Below, in pieces: positions 27,082-35,776 of a DNA stretch of 64,000 nt. The number at the start of each line of letters is the position of its first letter. The first letter of the stretch is position 1. The DNA is from Phocaeicola coprocola DSM 17136 (GTDB lineage Bacteria; Bacteroidota; Bacteroidia; Bacteroidales; Bacteroidaceae). The stretch is from assembly GCF_000154845.1 (NCBI RefSeq), contig NZ_DS981512.1, forward strand, positions 1 to 64,000. Reading direction: 5' to 3'. The position numbers and the translations under genes are program-made. The notes beneath the pieces were generated by a model. That model searched no databases and was not told where the DNA came from. It saw nothing but the letters and a program-made list of their open reading frames with translations.

Positions 27082-27576
27082 ATGACAGACTTTGCAGCAA
27101 TCGACTTTGAAACAGCAAACAAGGAACGCTCCAGCGTATGTAGTGTGGGAATTGTTATCGTAAGGAACGGAGAAATTACCGAAAAGCTATATCGGCTGAT
27201 ACGTCCCTACCCTAACTATTATAGCTACTGGAACACACAGGTACATGGCTTGACGTTTCAAGACACAGCCTGTGCGCCAACATTCCCTGAAGTATGGAAA
27301 GAGATTGATCCTATAATAGCCGGATTACCCTTAGTAGCGCATAACAGCCCTTTTGATGAAGGGTGTCTGAAGGCAGCATTTCAAGCATACAACATGGAAT
27401 ATCCTGATTATACATTTCACTGCACTTGTAGAGCCTCCAGGCGGACATTCGGAAAAAGTCTTCCCAATCATCAGCTACAAACAGTAGCTCTAAAATGCGG
27501 CTACGATTTATCACACCACCATCATGCGCTTTGTGATGCAGAAGCTTGTGCGCAAATAGCTATTAACATCCTATAA
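27082..27576 (+). CDS. DnaQ-like 3'-5' exonuclease
   Basis: 164-residue RNase-H-fold exonuclease with DEDDh motifs: D8 and E10 (AIDFET), the HNSPFD block, and HHHALCDAEA near the C terminus. Related to the proofreading epsilon subunit of DNA polymerase III but stand-alone. ATG 27082 is chosen because MTDFAAIDFET begins the fold directly; an upstream in-frame ATG at 27046 overlaps the previous gene. Likely last gene of a three-gene unit. Confidence 0.9.
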   Translation: MTDFAAIDFETANKERSSVCSVGIVIVRNGEITEKLYRLIRPYPNYYSYWNTQVHGLTFQDTACAPTFPEVWKEIDPIIAGLPLVAHNSPFDEGCLKAAFQAYNMEYPDYTFHCTCRASRRTFGKSLPNHQLQTVALKCGYDLSHHHHALCDAEACAQIAINIL

Positions 27577-27582
27577 AAAAGT

Positions 27583-27617
27583 ACGCCACCCTGTCACTAA
27601 CATTGACAAGGTGGCGT
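27583..27617. terminator. Hairpin between convergent exonuclease and RluA genes
   Basis: 14-bp stem (acgccaccctgtca / tgacaaggtggcgt, one wobble). A T run follows only on the minus strand (aaaaaa at 27576-27581 on plus), so it mainly ends the RluA-family gene. Confidence 0.8.
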
Positions 27618-27640
27618 GAACTCTCTATCTTTACTACCTG

Positions 27641-28564
27641 TTATTTTCTTAGCATCAAATTTTTAAAAGGAGTCGGATATGGAGTTTCAAATTCCATCAG
27701 TTCACCTGTAACAGGATGATAGAAACATAGCTTAAACGCATGGAGTGCCAAGCGTCCCAAAGGATTCACTTCACAGCCATAACGTTCATCCCCTACGACC
27801 GGATGTCCCAGTGACTGCATGTGTACACGAATCTGATTCTTACGACCTGTTTCCAACTGCAATTCTACCAGCGAATAGCCATTAGCGCGTTTTATGGTAC
27901 GGTAGTGAGTAACCGAATATTTTCCACCATCATCAACTGGAGAAGAACTTACATACAACTTACGGTCGGTAAGCCAAGATTCCACAGTACCCTGATCTTT
28001 TTCCATATCTCCCATCACGATAGAAACATAACGGCGATCGCGCACAATATCATGCCAGTTATCACGTAATGTATGTTGTGTCTTTTCATCTTTGGCATAC
28101 ATCATAATACCCGATGTTTCACGATCTAACCGATGCACTACAAACACACGATTATTGCGATGCTGACGTTTTACATACTCATTCAATATATGCTGAGCCG
28201 TCTTTTCCTTCTGATGATCTGTCGCAACAGAAAGAAGACCTTCCTTTTTCTCCACTACTATCAGATAAGCATCCTCATACAAGATCTTCAGCATCGGATG
28301 ACGGAACTCATGCTTGTTCTTCTCGCGGCTTATCTGCACCTTCATTCCCGGCTTTAAAGGATAATTATATAATGTCTGGATATTATTATCGACCAGTACA
28401 ACACGATTGGTAAGCAAAGCCTTCACACGAGTGCGACTTATCCCCGCCATCTTCTTCATCAGAAACTCCATCAGTTCGGCAGGTTCCGTCACATTATATA
28501 CAGTATATTTAGCAGCAGCACGCGCTACAGGACGCCCGCTTGTATTTCTATCTCTTCTTGACAT
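27641..28564 (-). CDS. RluA-family RNA pseudouridine synthase
   Basis: 307 residues. Converts a uridine in rRNA or tRNA to pseudouridine. An N-terminal S4-like RNA-binding region (about 40-95, RVKALLTNRVVLVDN) precedes the catalytic domain with the HRLDRETSG box containing the catalytic Asp and the later LETGRKNQIRVHM and HPVVGDERYG motifs. The exact target base is unknown. It ends near rlmD's 3' side: rlmD ends 20 bases before this start on the same strand, so the two RNA-modification genes form a unit. Confidence 0.92.
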   Translation of the reverse strand: MSRRDRNTSGRPVARAAAKYTVYNVTEPAELMEFLMKKMAGISRTRVKALLTNRVVLVDNNIQTLYNYPLKPGMKVQISREKNKHEFRHPMLKILYEDAYLIVVEKKEGLLSVATDHQKEKTAQHILNEYVKRQHRNNRVFVVHRLDRETSGIMMYAKDEKTQHTLRDNWHDIVRDRRYVSIVMGDMEKDQGTVESWLTDRKLYVSSSPVDDGGKYSVTHYRTIKRANGYSLVELQLETGRKNQIRVHMQSLGHPVVGDERYGCEVNPLGRLALHAFKLCFYHPVTGELMEFETPYPTPFKNLMLRK

Positions 28565-28583
28565 ATCTTCTTATTGATATAAT

Positions 28584-30002
28584 TTATCTTTTCTCCAATA
28601 ATACCACATTTTCTACATGATGCGTATGCGGGAACATATCTACCGGTTGTACGGCCATTACTTTATATTTAGCATCAAGCAACTGAAGATCACGTGCCTG
28701 AGTAGCAGGATTACAACTTACATATACAATACGCTTAGGCTCGGCAAACAGAATTACATCTATCACATCGTTATGCATACCCGCACGTGGAGGGTCGGTA
28801 ATAATTACATCCGGACGACCATGTTCATTGATAAAATCCTGCGTCAAGATATCTTTCATATCACCGGCATAGAACAGTGTATTCTCAATACCGTTTATCT
28901 GAGAATTAACTTTTGCATCCTCAATAGCTTCGGGAACGTATTCTATACCAATAACCTTCCTTGCCTGGCGGGAAACAAAGTTTGCAATCGTACCCGTACC
29001 GGTATAAAGGTCGTACACCAGTTCGTTGCCAGTCAGCCCTGCGAAGTTGCGAGCTACTTTATAAAGATTATATGCCTGTTCTGAGTTTGTCTGATAAAAA
29101 GATTTCGGACCGACCTTAAAGCGCAACCCTTCCATTTCCTCAAAGATATGGTCATTGCCCTTAAATACTTCGACATCCAAATCGCCAATAGTATCATTGC
29201 ATTTATTATTGATGACATAAAGCAATGAAGTAATCTGAGGAAACTTATCTGCAACAAACAGCAACAACACTTTCATCTTATCCAGTTCCGCATCCGAAGT
29301 AATCTTACATTGCAACAACACCATAAGTTCTCCTGTGGAAGAAGTACGCACCATCATATTACGGAGCATACCTTCCTGACTGCGCAAATCGAAGAACTCA
29401 TAATTATGTTCGTAAGCAAAATCGCGGATTGCATTACGGATCTGATTGGAAATATCATCCTGCAACCAACACTTTTCGATAGCAAGTACCTTATCGAAAG
29501 CTCCCGGAATATGGAATCCGACAGCATTCATCTGATCATACTTCACATCCTGCTTGACTTCTTCTTCGGTAAGCCAACGTTTATTAGAGAAAGTAAACTC
29601 CAGCTTGTTACGATAGAACATTGTTTTCTCTGAGCCAAGAATAGGCATAAACTCAGGTAACTCCACCTTTCCGATACGAGTCAGGTTATCATACACCTGC
29701 TTCTGCTTATAACGAATCTGATCTTGATAAGAAAGACACTGCCACTTACATCCGCCACAAACACCATAATGCTGGCAAAACGGTTCGGCACGCATTGACG
29801 ACTTTTCGTGAAATTTTACTGCAACAGCTTCCGCGTAATGATTTTTTTTACGCTTTATCTGTAAATCGACTACATCTCCAGGAACTACATAAGGTACGAA
29901 TATAACCAAATCGTTTACCTTAGCAACTGCCTTCCCTTCGGCAGCTACATCTGTTATTGTTACTTTTTCCAGTAAAGGAAGTTCTTTTTTCTTTCTTGCC
30001 AC
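28584..30002 (-). CDS. rlmD: 23S rRNA (uracil-1939-C5)-methyltransferase RlmD-like
   Basis: 472 residues from a GTG start (VARKKKELPLLEKV). TRAM domain at the N terminus (GKAVAKVNDLVIFVPYVVPGD), a four-Cys iron-sulfur region (FCQHYGVCGGCKWQC), the SAM site (LVYDLYTGTGTIANF) and catalytic Cys in VYVSCNPATQARDL. An in-frame ATG at 30053 lies upstream of the -7 box at 30032-30039 and would not be in the transcript, so the GTG at 30002 is preferred. Could be RlmCD-type with more than one target; the family is certain. Confidence 0.92.
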   Translation of the reverse strand: MARKKKELPLLEKVTITDVAAEGKAVAKVNDLVIFVPYVVPGDVVDLQIKRKKNHYAEAVAVKFHEKSSMRAEPFCQHYGVCGGCKWQCLSYQDQIRYKQKQVYDNLTRIGKVELPEFMPILGSEKTMFYRNKLEFTFSNKRWLTEEEVKQDVKYDQMNAVGFHIPGAFDKVLAIEKCWLQDDISNQIRNAIRDFAYEHNYEFFDLRSQEGMLRNMMVRTSSTGELMVLLQCKITSDAELDKMKVLLLFVADKFPQITSLLYVINNKCNDTIGDLDVEVFKGNDHIFEEMEGLRFKVGPKSFYQTNSEQAYNLYKVARNFAGLTGNELVYDLYTGTGTIANFVSRQARKVIGIEYVPEAIEDAKVNSQINGIENTLFYAGDMKDILTQDFINEHGRPDVIITDPPRAGMHNDVIDVILFAEPKRIVYVSCNPATQARDLQLLDAKYKVMAVQPVDMFPHTHHVENVVLLEKR

Positions 30003-30031
30003 GTCTATTTTATATAAATCCGATTTGGGAG

Positions 30032-30039
30032 CAAAGTTA
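30032..30039 (-). promoter_or_regulatory. -7 box for rlmD unit
   Basis: Minus-strand TAACTTTG located between the ATG at 30053 and the GTG at 30002; it decides the start of rlmD. Confidence 0.75.
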
Positions 30040-30131
30040 CAAAATAATCCCAATAATCTGTCACGAATTTGAAAGAAGTTGATTTTGCAAAGTCTATATT
30101 ACAAAACATACAATAAAAATCTCTCTTTTCA

Positions 30132-30162
30132 TTTGGATATTCATAAAATATATATAGTTTTG
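30132..30162 (+). promoter_or_regulatory. Consensus promoter of ppdK
   Basis: TTTG at 30132-30135 and TAGTTTTG at 30155-30162, separated by 19 bases: full match to the Bacteroidetes -33/-7 consensus. Leaves a ~75-base 5' leader before the ATG. Confidence 0.85.
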
Positions 30163-30238
30163 CGAGCGTTAAATTCTTTTACAAAGAACCATTACAACTA
30201 GAAAAACATAAATAAACCTTAATAAACCTTTTAATAAA

Positions 30239-32962
30239 ATGGAAAAGAAAAGAATCTATACTTTCGGAAACGGACATGCTGAAGGTAAGGCAGATATGAG
30301 AAATCTTTTGGGTGGCAAAGGAGCCAACCTTGCAGAAATGAACTTAATCGGTGTTCCTGTTCCTCCCGGATTCACAATTACAACAGAAGTTTGCAATGAA
30401 TATTTTGAAAAGGGTAAAGACGATGTTGTCGCTCTCCTGAAAAACGATGTAGAAAAATCTATCGCCGGAGTGGAAGAACTCATGAAATCTAAATTCGGTG
30501 ATGTAGAAAATCCATTACTTGTTTCTGTTCGTTCTGGTGCAAGAGCATCTATGCCAGGAATGATGGATACAATCTTAAATCTTGGACTCAACGACAAGGT
30601 TGTTGTCGGCCTGGCAAAGAAAACCGGTAACGAACGCTTTGCATGGGATTCATACAGACGTTTCATACAAATGTACGGTGATGTCGTACTTGGCATGAAA
30701 CCAACAAATAAGGAAGATATCGATCCGTTCGAAGCTATCATAGAAGATGTAAAGAAAGCAAAAGGTGTACGCCTGGATAACGAACTGGGAGTAGCCGAAC
30801 TGCAAGAACTGGTAGTACGCTTCAAAGCTGCTGTAAAAGCTCAAACCGGACAAGACTTCCCAGAAAATGCTTACGAACAACTTTGGGGAGCTATCTGCGC
30901 AGTATTCGATTCATGGATGAACGAACGTGCCATTCTTTACCGCAAGATGGAAGGTATCCCTGCAGAATGGGGAACAGCTGTCAACGTACAAGCCATGGTA
31001 TTCGGTAACATGGGTGATACATCAGCTACCGGAGTTTGCTTCTCTCGTGATGCTGCAACTGGTGAAGATTTATTCAACGGCGAATACCTGATCAATGCAC
31101 AAGGTGAAGACGTAGTAGCAGGTATCCGTACTCCTCAGCAAATTACAAAAATAGGTTCTCAACGCTGGGCTGCCCTACAGGGTATTTCAGAAGAAGAACG
31201 CGCTAGCAAATATCCGTCAATGGAAGAAGCTATGCCGGAAATATATAAAGAACTCGATGCATTACAGACAAAACTGGAAAACCACTACCATGATATGCAA
31301 GACATGGAATTTACCGTTCAAGAAGGTAAACTCTGGTTCCTCCAGACACGAAATGGTAAACGTACAGGCGCTGCTATGGTCCGCATCGCAATGGAAATGC
31401 TTCAGCAGGGACTGATTGACGAAAAGACTGCTATTTTACGTTGCGAACCTAACAAACTGGACGAACTGTTGCACCCCGTATTCGACAAAGAAGCTCTGCG
31501 TAAGGCAAAAGTTTTAACTCATGGTCTTCCAGCATCTCCGGGAGCAGCATGCGGTCAGATTGTATTCTTTGCAGAAGATGCTGCACAATGGCGTGCAGAC
31601 GGACACCGTGTTGTATTGGTACGTATTGAAACTTCTCCTGAAGACCTTGCCGGTATGACTGCTGCTGAAGGTATCTTAACCGCACGAGGAGGTATGACTT
31701 CTCATGCAGCAGTTGTAGCACGAGGCATGGGTAAATGCTGTGTATCAGGTGCAGGCGCAATCAACGTAGACTATAAAGCACGCACTGTAGAAATAGACGG
31801 TACAGTTCTGAAAGAAGGTGATTTTATCTCTTTGAACGGAAGTACCGGTGAAGTTTATGCAGGAGAAGTTCCTACCCGCGCAGCTGAACTGTCAGGCGAC
31901 TTCGCTAAACTGATGGATCTTTGTGATAAGTATACTCGCCTGAAAGTACGTACCAATGCTGATACTCCAAGAGACGCAGAGGTTGCACGCAGTTTCGGTG
32001 CTACTGGTATCGGACTTTGCCGTACAGAACATATGTTCTTCGATAACCAGAAGATTATTGCCATGCGTGAAATGATTCTTGCTCCTGATGTAGAAGGTCG
32101 CAAGAAAGCACTTGCCAAACTGCTTCCTTATCAGAAAGCTGACTTCAAAGGTATCTTCAAGGCTATGGACGGATGTCCGGTGAACGTACGTCTGCTCGAT
32201 CCTCCTTTGCATGAATTCGTACCTCATGATCTGAAAGGACAAGAAGAAATGGCAAAAGCAATGAACGTTACGGTAGAATATATCCGCCAGCGTGTAGAAA
32301 GTTTGTGCGAACACAACCCAATGTTAGGACACCGCGGTTGCCGTCTGGGTAACACTTATCCGGAAATTACAGAAATGCAGACACGTGCTATTTTGGGTGC
32401 TGCCTGCGAACTGAAAAAAGAAGGTTACGATCCACATCCAGAAATCATGGTTCCATTGACCGGTATTCTTTATGAATTCGAAGCACAGGAAAAAGTAATT
32501 CGCAGTACAGCTGCCGAATTGTTCAAAGAAGAAGGCATAGAAGTACCGTTCAAGGTAGGTACAATGATTGAAATACCACGTGCTGCCCTTACAGCCAACC
32601 GAATTGCTTCACGCGCAGAGTATTTCTCATTCGGAACTAATGACCTTACTCAGATGACATTCGGATATTCACGTGATGATATTGCCTCTTTCTTACCTGT
32701 ATATCTGGAAAAGAAAATCCTGAAAGTAGACCCATTCCAAGTTCTCGACCAAAACGGTGTTGGACAATTAGTAGAAATGGCAGTTGAAAAAGGCCGTTCA
32801 GTACGTCCAGATCTGAAATGTGGCATCTGTGGTGAACATGGAGGTGAACCATCTTCTGTTAAGTTCTGCCATAAAGTTGGTCTGAACTACGTAAGTTGCT
32901 CTCCATTCCGCGTGCCTATCGCTCGTTTGGCTGCGGCGCAGGCTGCTATTGAGGAAGCATAA
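30239..32962 (+). CDS. ppdK: Pyruvate, phosphate dikinase
   Basis: 907 residues, the usual length. Interconverts pyruvate + ATP + Pi with PEP + AMP + PPi, at the glycolysis/gluconeogenesis branch point in these anaerobes. Nucleotide-binding domain at the N terminus (NLLGGKGANLAEM), swivelling phosphohistidine domain with H489 in GGMTSHAAVVARG, and C-terminal PEP/pyruvate barrel with C864 in CGICGEHGGEP. All key residues are present. Single gene with consensus promoter and strong terminator. Confidence 0.98.
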   Translation: MEKKRIYTFGNGHAEGKADMRNLLGGKGANLAEMNLIGVPVPPGFTITTEVCNEYFEKGKDDVVALLKNDVEKSIAGVEELMKSKFGDVENPLLVSVRSGARASMPGMMDTILNLGLNDKVVVGLAKKTGNERFAWDSYRRFIQMYGDVVLGMKPTNKEDIDPFEAIIEDVKKAKGVRLDNELGVAELQELVVRFKAAVKAQTGQDFPENAYEQLWGAICAVFDSWMNERAILYRKMEGIPAEWGTAVNVQAMVFGNMGDTSATGVCFSRDAATGEDLFNGEYLINAQGEDVVAGIRTPQQITKIGSQRWAALQGISEEERASKYPSMEEAMPEIYKELDALQTKLENHYHDMQDMEFTVQEGKLWFLQTRNGKRTGAAMVRIAMEMLQQGLIDEKTAILRCEPNKLDELLHPVFDKEALRKAKVLTHGLPASPGAACGQIVFFAEDAAQWRADGHRVVLVRIETSPEDLAGMTAAEGILTARGGMTSHAAVVARGMGKCCVSGAGAINVDYKARTVEIDGTVLKEGDFISLNGSTGEVYAGEVPTRAAELSGDFAKLMDLCDKYTRLKVRTNADTPRDAEVARSFGATGIGLCRTEHMFFDNQKIIAMREMILAPDVEGRKKALAKLLPYQKADFKGIFKAMDGCPVNVRLLDPPLHEFVPHDLKGQEEMAKAMNVTVEYIRQRVESLCEHNPMLGHRGCRLGNTYPEITEMQTRAILGAACELKKEGYDPHPEIMVPLTGILYEFEAQEKVIRSTAAELFKEEGIEVPFKVGTMIEIPRAALTANRIASRAEYFSFGTNDLTQMTFGYSRDDIASFLPVYLEKKILKVDPFQVLDQNGVGQLVEMAVEKGRSVRPDLKCGICGEHGGEPSSVKFCHKVGLNYVSCSPFRVPIARLAAAQAAIEEA

Positions 32963-32984
32963 GCAATATAGGATAATATTTGAT

Positions 32985-33024
32985 TTAGGCTGTAACGGAC
33001 TGTTTATCAGACATTACAGCCTAA
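32985..33024 (+). terminator. Terminator after ppdK
   Basis: Perfect 11-bp stem ttaggctgtaa/ttacagcctaa followed by a T-rich tail (gttgttttt). Confidence 0.85.
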
Positions 33025-33084
33025 GTTGTTTTTAGGCGGTTCGTGCATTTGTCCGCAAAAAATGAGCCAAATAAACGGTACTTG

Positions 33085-33136
33085 CTTACAAATAGCTTAC
33101 TAAACTGAGAGGGTACGCTTACAAAGAACTTACAAA
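33085..33136 (+). repeat. CTTACAAA iterons upstream of integrase remnant
   Basis: Four copies of CTTACWAA start at 33085, 33096, 33118 and 33129; all intervals are 11 or 22 bases, one or two helical turns. Three are CTTACAAA and one CTTACTAA. Position just before an integrase start fits arm-type or autoregulatory sites for the recombinase. Confidence 0.65.
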
Positions 33137-33163
33137 AGTAAAACAACTGTAAATCAATAAGGT

Positions 33164-33940
33164 ATGGCAACATTTAAGACTATTGTAAGGTATAAGCGAG
33201 CTGACGGCTTTTACCAAGTGTACATTCGAGTACTTCATCGTTCAAAATCAGGGTATATTAAGACTGATAAGTTCGTTACTGACAAACAGCTATCCAAATC
33301 TGGAGAGATTAAGGATGCTGTCATAAATAAATATTGTGCACAGGAAATACTTCGTTATACAGAATTGGTAAATCGTAAAGATGTGTCAGGATACTCTGTA
33401 ACAGAATTAATAGAATACTTAATGAACTCTGATATGGAAGTATGCTTTAGTGACTATGCTACAAAATTCATTAACCGTATGGCCTCTGAAGGACATGAAC
33501 GTAATGCTAAGAACTATCGTCTGGCTGTAAACCACCTTGAAAGATATTTGGGAACAACCAGAGTGATGTTTACTCACTTGTCATCTTCTGTTTTGACAAG
33601 ATGGATTAATAGCCTTTCGTTGACGAACAGGGCGAAAGAAATGTACCCGACTTGTTTAAGACAGATATTCAAAAGGGCACTTATAGAGCTGAACGATGAA
33701 GAACGTGGTATCATGCGAATAAAATACAATCCTTGGCTAAAAGTATCTATTCCTAAATCTGACAGTACAGTTCAAAGAGCCATCAGTGCAGAGGCGTGTA
33801 GAGAGTTTTTCAATCGTCCCCTACCGGAAACCAAAATGATTTCCTCTCTTCCTGAACTGGGCCGAGATGTGGCACTCCTATCCTTGTGTCTGGGTGGAAT
33901 AAACACTGTAGATATATTTGAGCTCACTACTGTCCACTAA
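33164..33940 (+). pseudogene. Tyrosine-type integrase, 3' half lost at IS4 insertion
   Basis: 258 codons, of which the last few come from the insertion sequence. It has an Arm-like N terminus (FKTIVRYKRADGFYQVYIRV), a SAM-like core-binding domain (about 95-190) and only the beginning of the catalytic domain (LLSLCLGGINTVDIFEL). The H-x-x-R and Tyr regions are absent, so it cannot recombine. The reading frame stops in the IS end at TTVH. Similar integrases move conjugative or other integrative elements in Bacteroidales. The missing half is not found on the far side of the IS. Confidence 0.88.
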
Positions 33941-35228
33941 AAATGGACAAGGTTAAAAATTAAATAAATTCGGTTCACTTGAATCATATCGGTCTTTGAC
34001 ATTTTTGAAATTCGATTTGTCAAACAAGTCACTGAGATGTGTTTTGTCGGTCAGAGAGATTCCGAGTATTTGGAGAATTTCATAGACGCTACGTTCTAAT
34101 TTCATATCGTGTTGGACTATTGCTACTAAGCAGTAAGTGATTATCGCACAATAGATTTGTATGCGTACAGCGTTTTCCGATGTTCCCCAGAACTTCTTAA
34201 TCCTGAGGTGTTGTTTTATCCATTTGAAGAACAGTTCAACACTCCATCTGTTTCTATAAAGCGATGATATAAACTCTGCAGATGCGTCAAGATTATTTGT
34301 CAGGAAGATGTATCGTGTACCGTCTTCAGGATTTTCAATGATGAGTTTTCTAAGTTCCTCAGGGTAATCCTTAGAACTTTTATAAACCGTAAAGCATCCG
34401 ATTACATCCGATACTACACCTTCTGGCAATCTTCGTTTCCAGGTTTTAGGCTTGATCCGTACATTTGTTTTGGCTCGTACAAGGAAGAAAGCACCTATAC
34501 GATTTATTGTATTAAGGTTGCTGAAATCGTTATACCCTCGGTCGAATATATAATGCGCTCCTGATTCATATGGAATCTCAGGCATAGCCTTTGAATCGTG
34601 AATATTGGCAGGTGTAATATGCACAAATGCAGGTACTTCCGCTTCAATATCGTAGAGCGTATGCAACTTTATTCCGCCTTTATGTTTGCGAAATTTAGCC
34701 CATTCAAACACTGACAGGCACAGATCAATCGTTGTAGAGTCAAATGCATAAACATGACCGTCAAGTTCGAATATTTTATTGATTCTACGCTTGCGGGCCT
34801 CGGCAATCATGAATGTTGCGTACTCTTCGAAGATGCGGTAGTTACGTTGCTCATTAGCCTTACTAAGATTGCTCCGAGTTACAGACTTCCCGATTCCGAG
34901 ATGGTAAAGTTTTCCAGCATGAGCTTCCATAGCCACAATCAAATCTCTAAGACTATCTCGATTGGATAGCTGACCGAACATCATCGTAAGCAGCTGATTC
35001 CAACAGGTATAGCTCTTGATATACTTATCGCCTTCATACTTTGTAACGATACGATTGAATTTACTTCGGTCAAGGAACTTAACTAATTGGGCAAAAATAT
35101 ATGGGTCTTTATGCATAACGGTCTGAAAATTACCACAAAAGTAAATTCAAATCCGTTCTCCCAAAAATCTCCTATAACAAATTGAATTTCAATAATTTCA
35201 AAGAACTTCTATGATTTTTTAGTGGACA
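33931..35228 (-). mobile_element. IS4-family insertion sequence, 1298 bp
   Basis: Terminal inverted repeats TGTCCACTAAAAA at 33931-33943 and its complement ending at 35228. One transposase gene inside. Flanks (ctcactac on the left, ctaatgtc on the right) show no target-site duplication, and the two flanks belong to different broken genes, which points to a later deletion or recombination at the IS. Confidence 0.88.
33953..35116 (-). CDS. IS4-family transposase (DUF4372 N terminus)
   Basis: 387 residues. N-terminal DUF4372-type region (FAQLVKFLDRSKFNRIV), then the DDE catalytic fold: first Asp in YAFDSTTIDL, second in IFDRGYND, and the YREK-type signature around SLYRNRWSVELFFKWIKQ with the catalytic Glu. 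Frame intact, so the element may still move. Fills nearly all of the IS. Confidence 0.95.
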   Translation of the reverse strand: MHKDPYIFAQLVKFLDRSKFNRIVTKYEGDKYIKSYTCWNQLLTMMFGQLSNRDSLRDLIVAMEAHAGKLYHLGIGKSVTRSNLSKANEQRNYRIFEEYATFMIAEARKRRINKIFELDGHVYAFDSTTIDLCLSVFEWAKFRKHKGGIKLHTLYDIEAEVPAFVHITPANIHDSKAMPEIPYESGAHYIFDRGYNDFSNLNTINRIGAFFLVRAKTNVRIKPKTWKRRLPEGVVSDVIGCFTVYKSSKDYPEELRKLIIENPEDGTRYIFLTNNLDASAEFISSLYRNRWSVELFFKWIKQHLRIKKFWGTSENAVRIQIYCAIITYCLVAIVQHDMKLERSVYEILQILGISLTDKTHLSDLFDKSNFKNVKDRYDSSEPNLFNF

Positions 35229-35568
35229 CTAATGTCAAAAAGATATTGAAGATACGTATGAGTTTAATGACCAGTATATATTGTTTGACAACATTATGTT
35301 TTCCAATGCGTACCGGAAAATTGATACAACGTACGGGAGCATAGGCTCCTCCAAACAATAAAGCAAATACTACTATACTGATGAATATTCCATATACTCC
35401 ATAATCGGAGAGGAGGTCTGTATGGAAATAATTCCAGCATACTATTCCGATGCCAGAAAGCAAGCAGAGAGCTGCTGTACCTTCCAATATCCTATCTGCG
35501 ATAGATGGATGATAATGTATTTCAGGAGCGTTTTTTCCGGAAAACGGACCTAAATTGATGGTGAACAT
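35209..35568 (-). pseudogene. Membrane protein, C terminus lost at IS4 element
   Basis: 119 codons, the last six or so (VSTKKS) coming from the IS end. The native part has at least two membrane segments (ALCLLSGIGIVCWNYF and YGIFISIVVFALLFGGAY) and then IGKHNVVKQYILVIKLIRIFNIFLTL, where the IS interrupts. No family recognised. It is the last gene of the SPFH/RHH unit; its ATG follows the RHH gene's stop by 1 base. Confidence 0.75.
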
Positions 35569-35569
35569 A

Positions 35570-35761
35570 TTATTCTTCTTTTGTATCAGTTTTCTTTGTT
35601 TTCTTTAATCTTCCGCTTTTGCGTAATGCTTCGTTGATAATCCACTGAAGTTGCCCGTTGGTACTGCGAAATTCATCCGCAGCCCATTTTTCGATAGCTT
35701 CCATCGTTGCGGCATCTACACGTAGAACGAAACTTTTAGTCGTATTCTCTTTTTTTGCCAT
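35570..35761 (-). CDS. Arc/ribbon-helix-helix DNA-binding protein
   Basis: 63 residues. KSFVLRVDAATMEAIEKWA and the following helix (FRSTNGQLQWIINEALRKSG) match Arc/MetJ ribbon-helix-helix regulators. Basic tail (KKTKKTD). It sits 15 bases after the SPFH gene and 1 base before the truncated membrane gene; small RHH proteins are often found after SPFH genes in Bacteroidales. It may regulate this unit; that is inference. Confidence 0.82.
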   Translation of the reverse strand: MAKKENTTKSFVLRVDAATMEAIEKWAADEFRSTNGQLQWIINEALRKSGRLKKTKKTDTKEE

Positions 35762-35776
35762 TGGCCGTTTTCTTGA

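Noticed and set aside
33931-35228. Simple insertion of the IS4 element into the integrase gene
   Set aside because: The downstream half of the integrase is absent and the other flank is a different, oppositely oriented truncated gene, with no target duplication.
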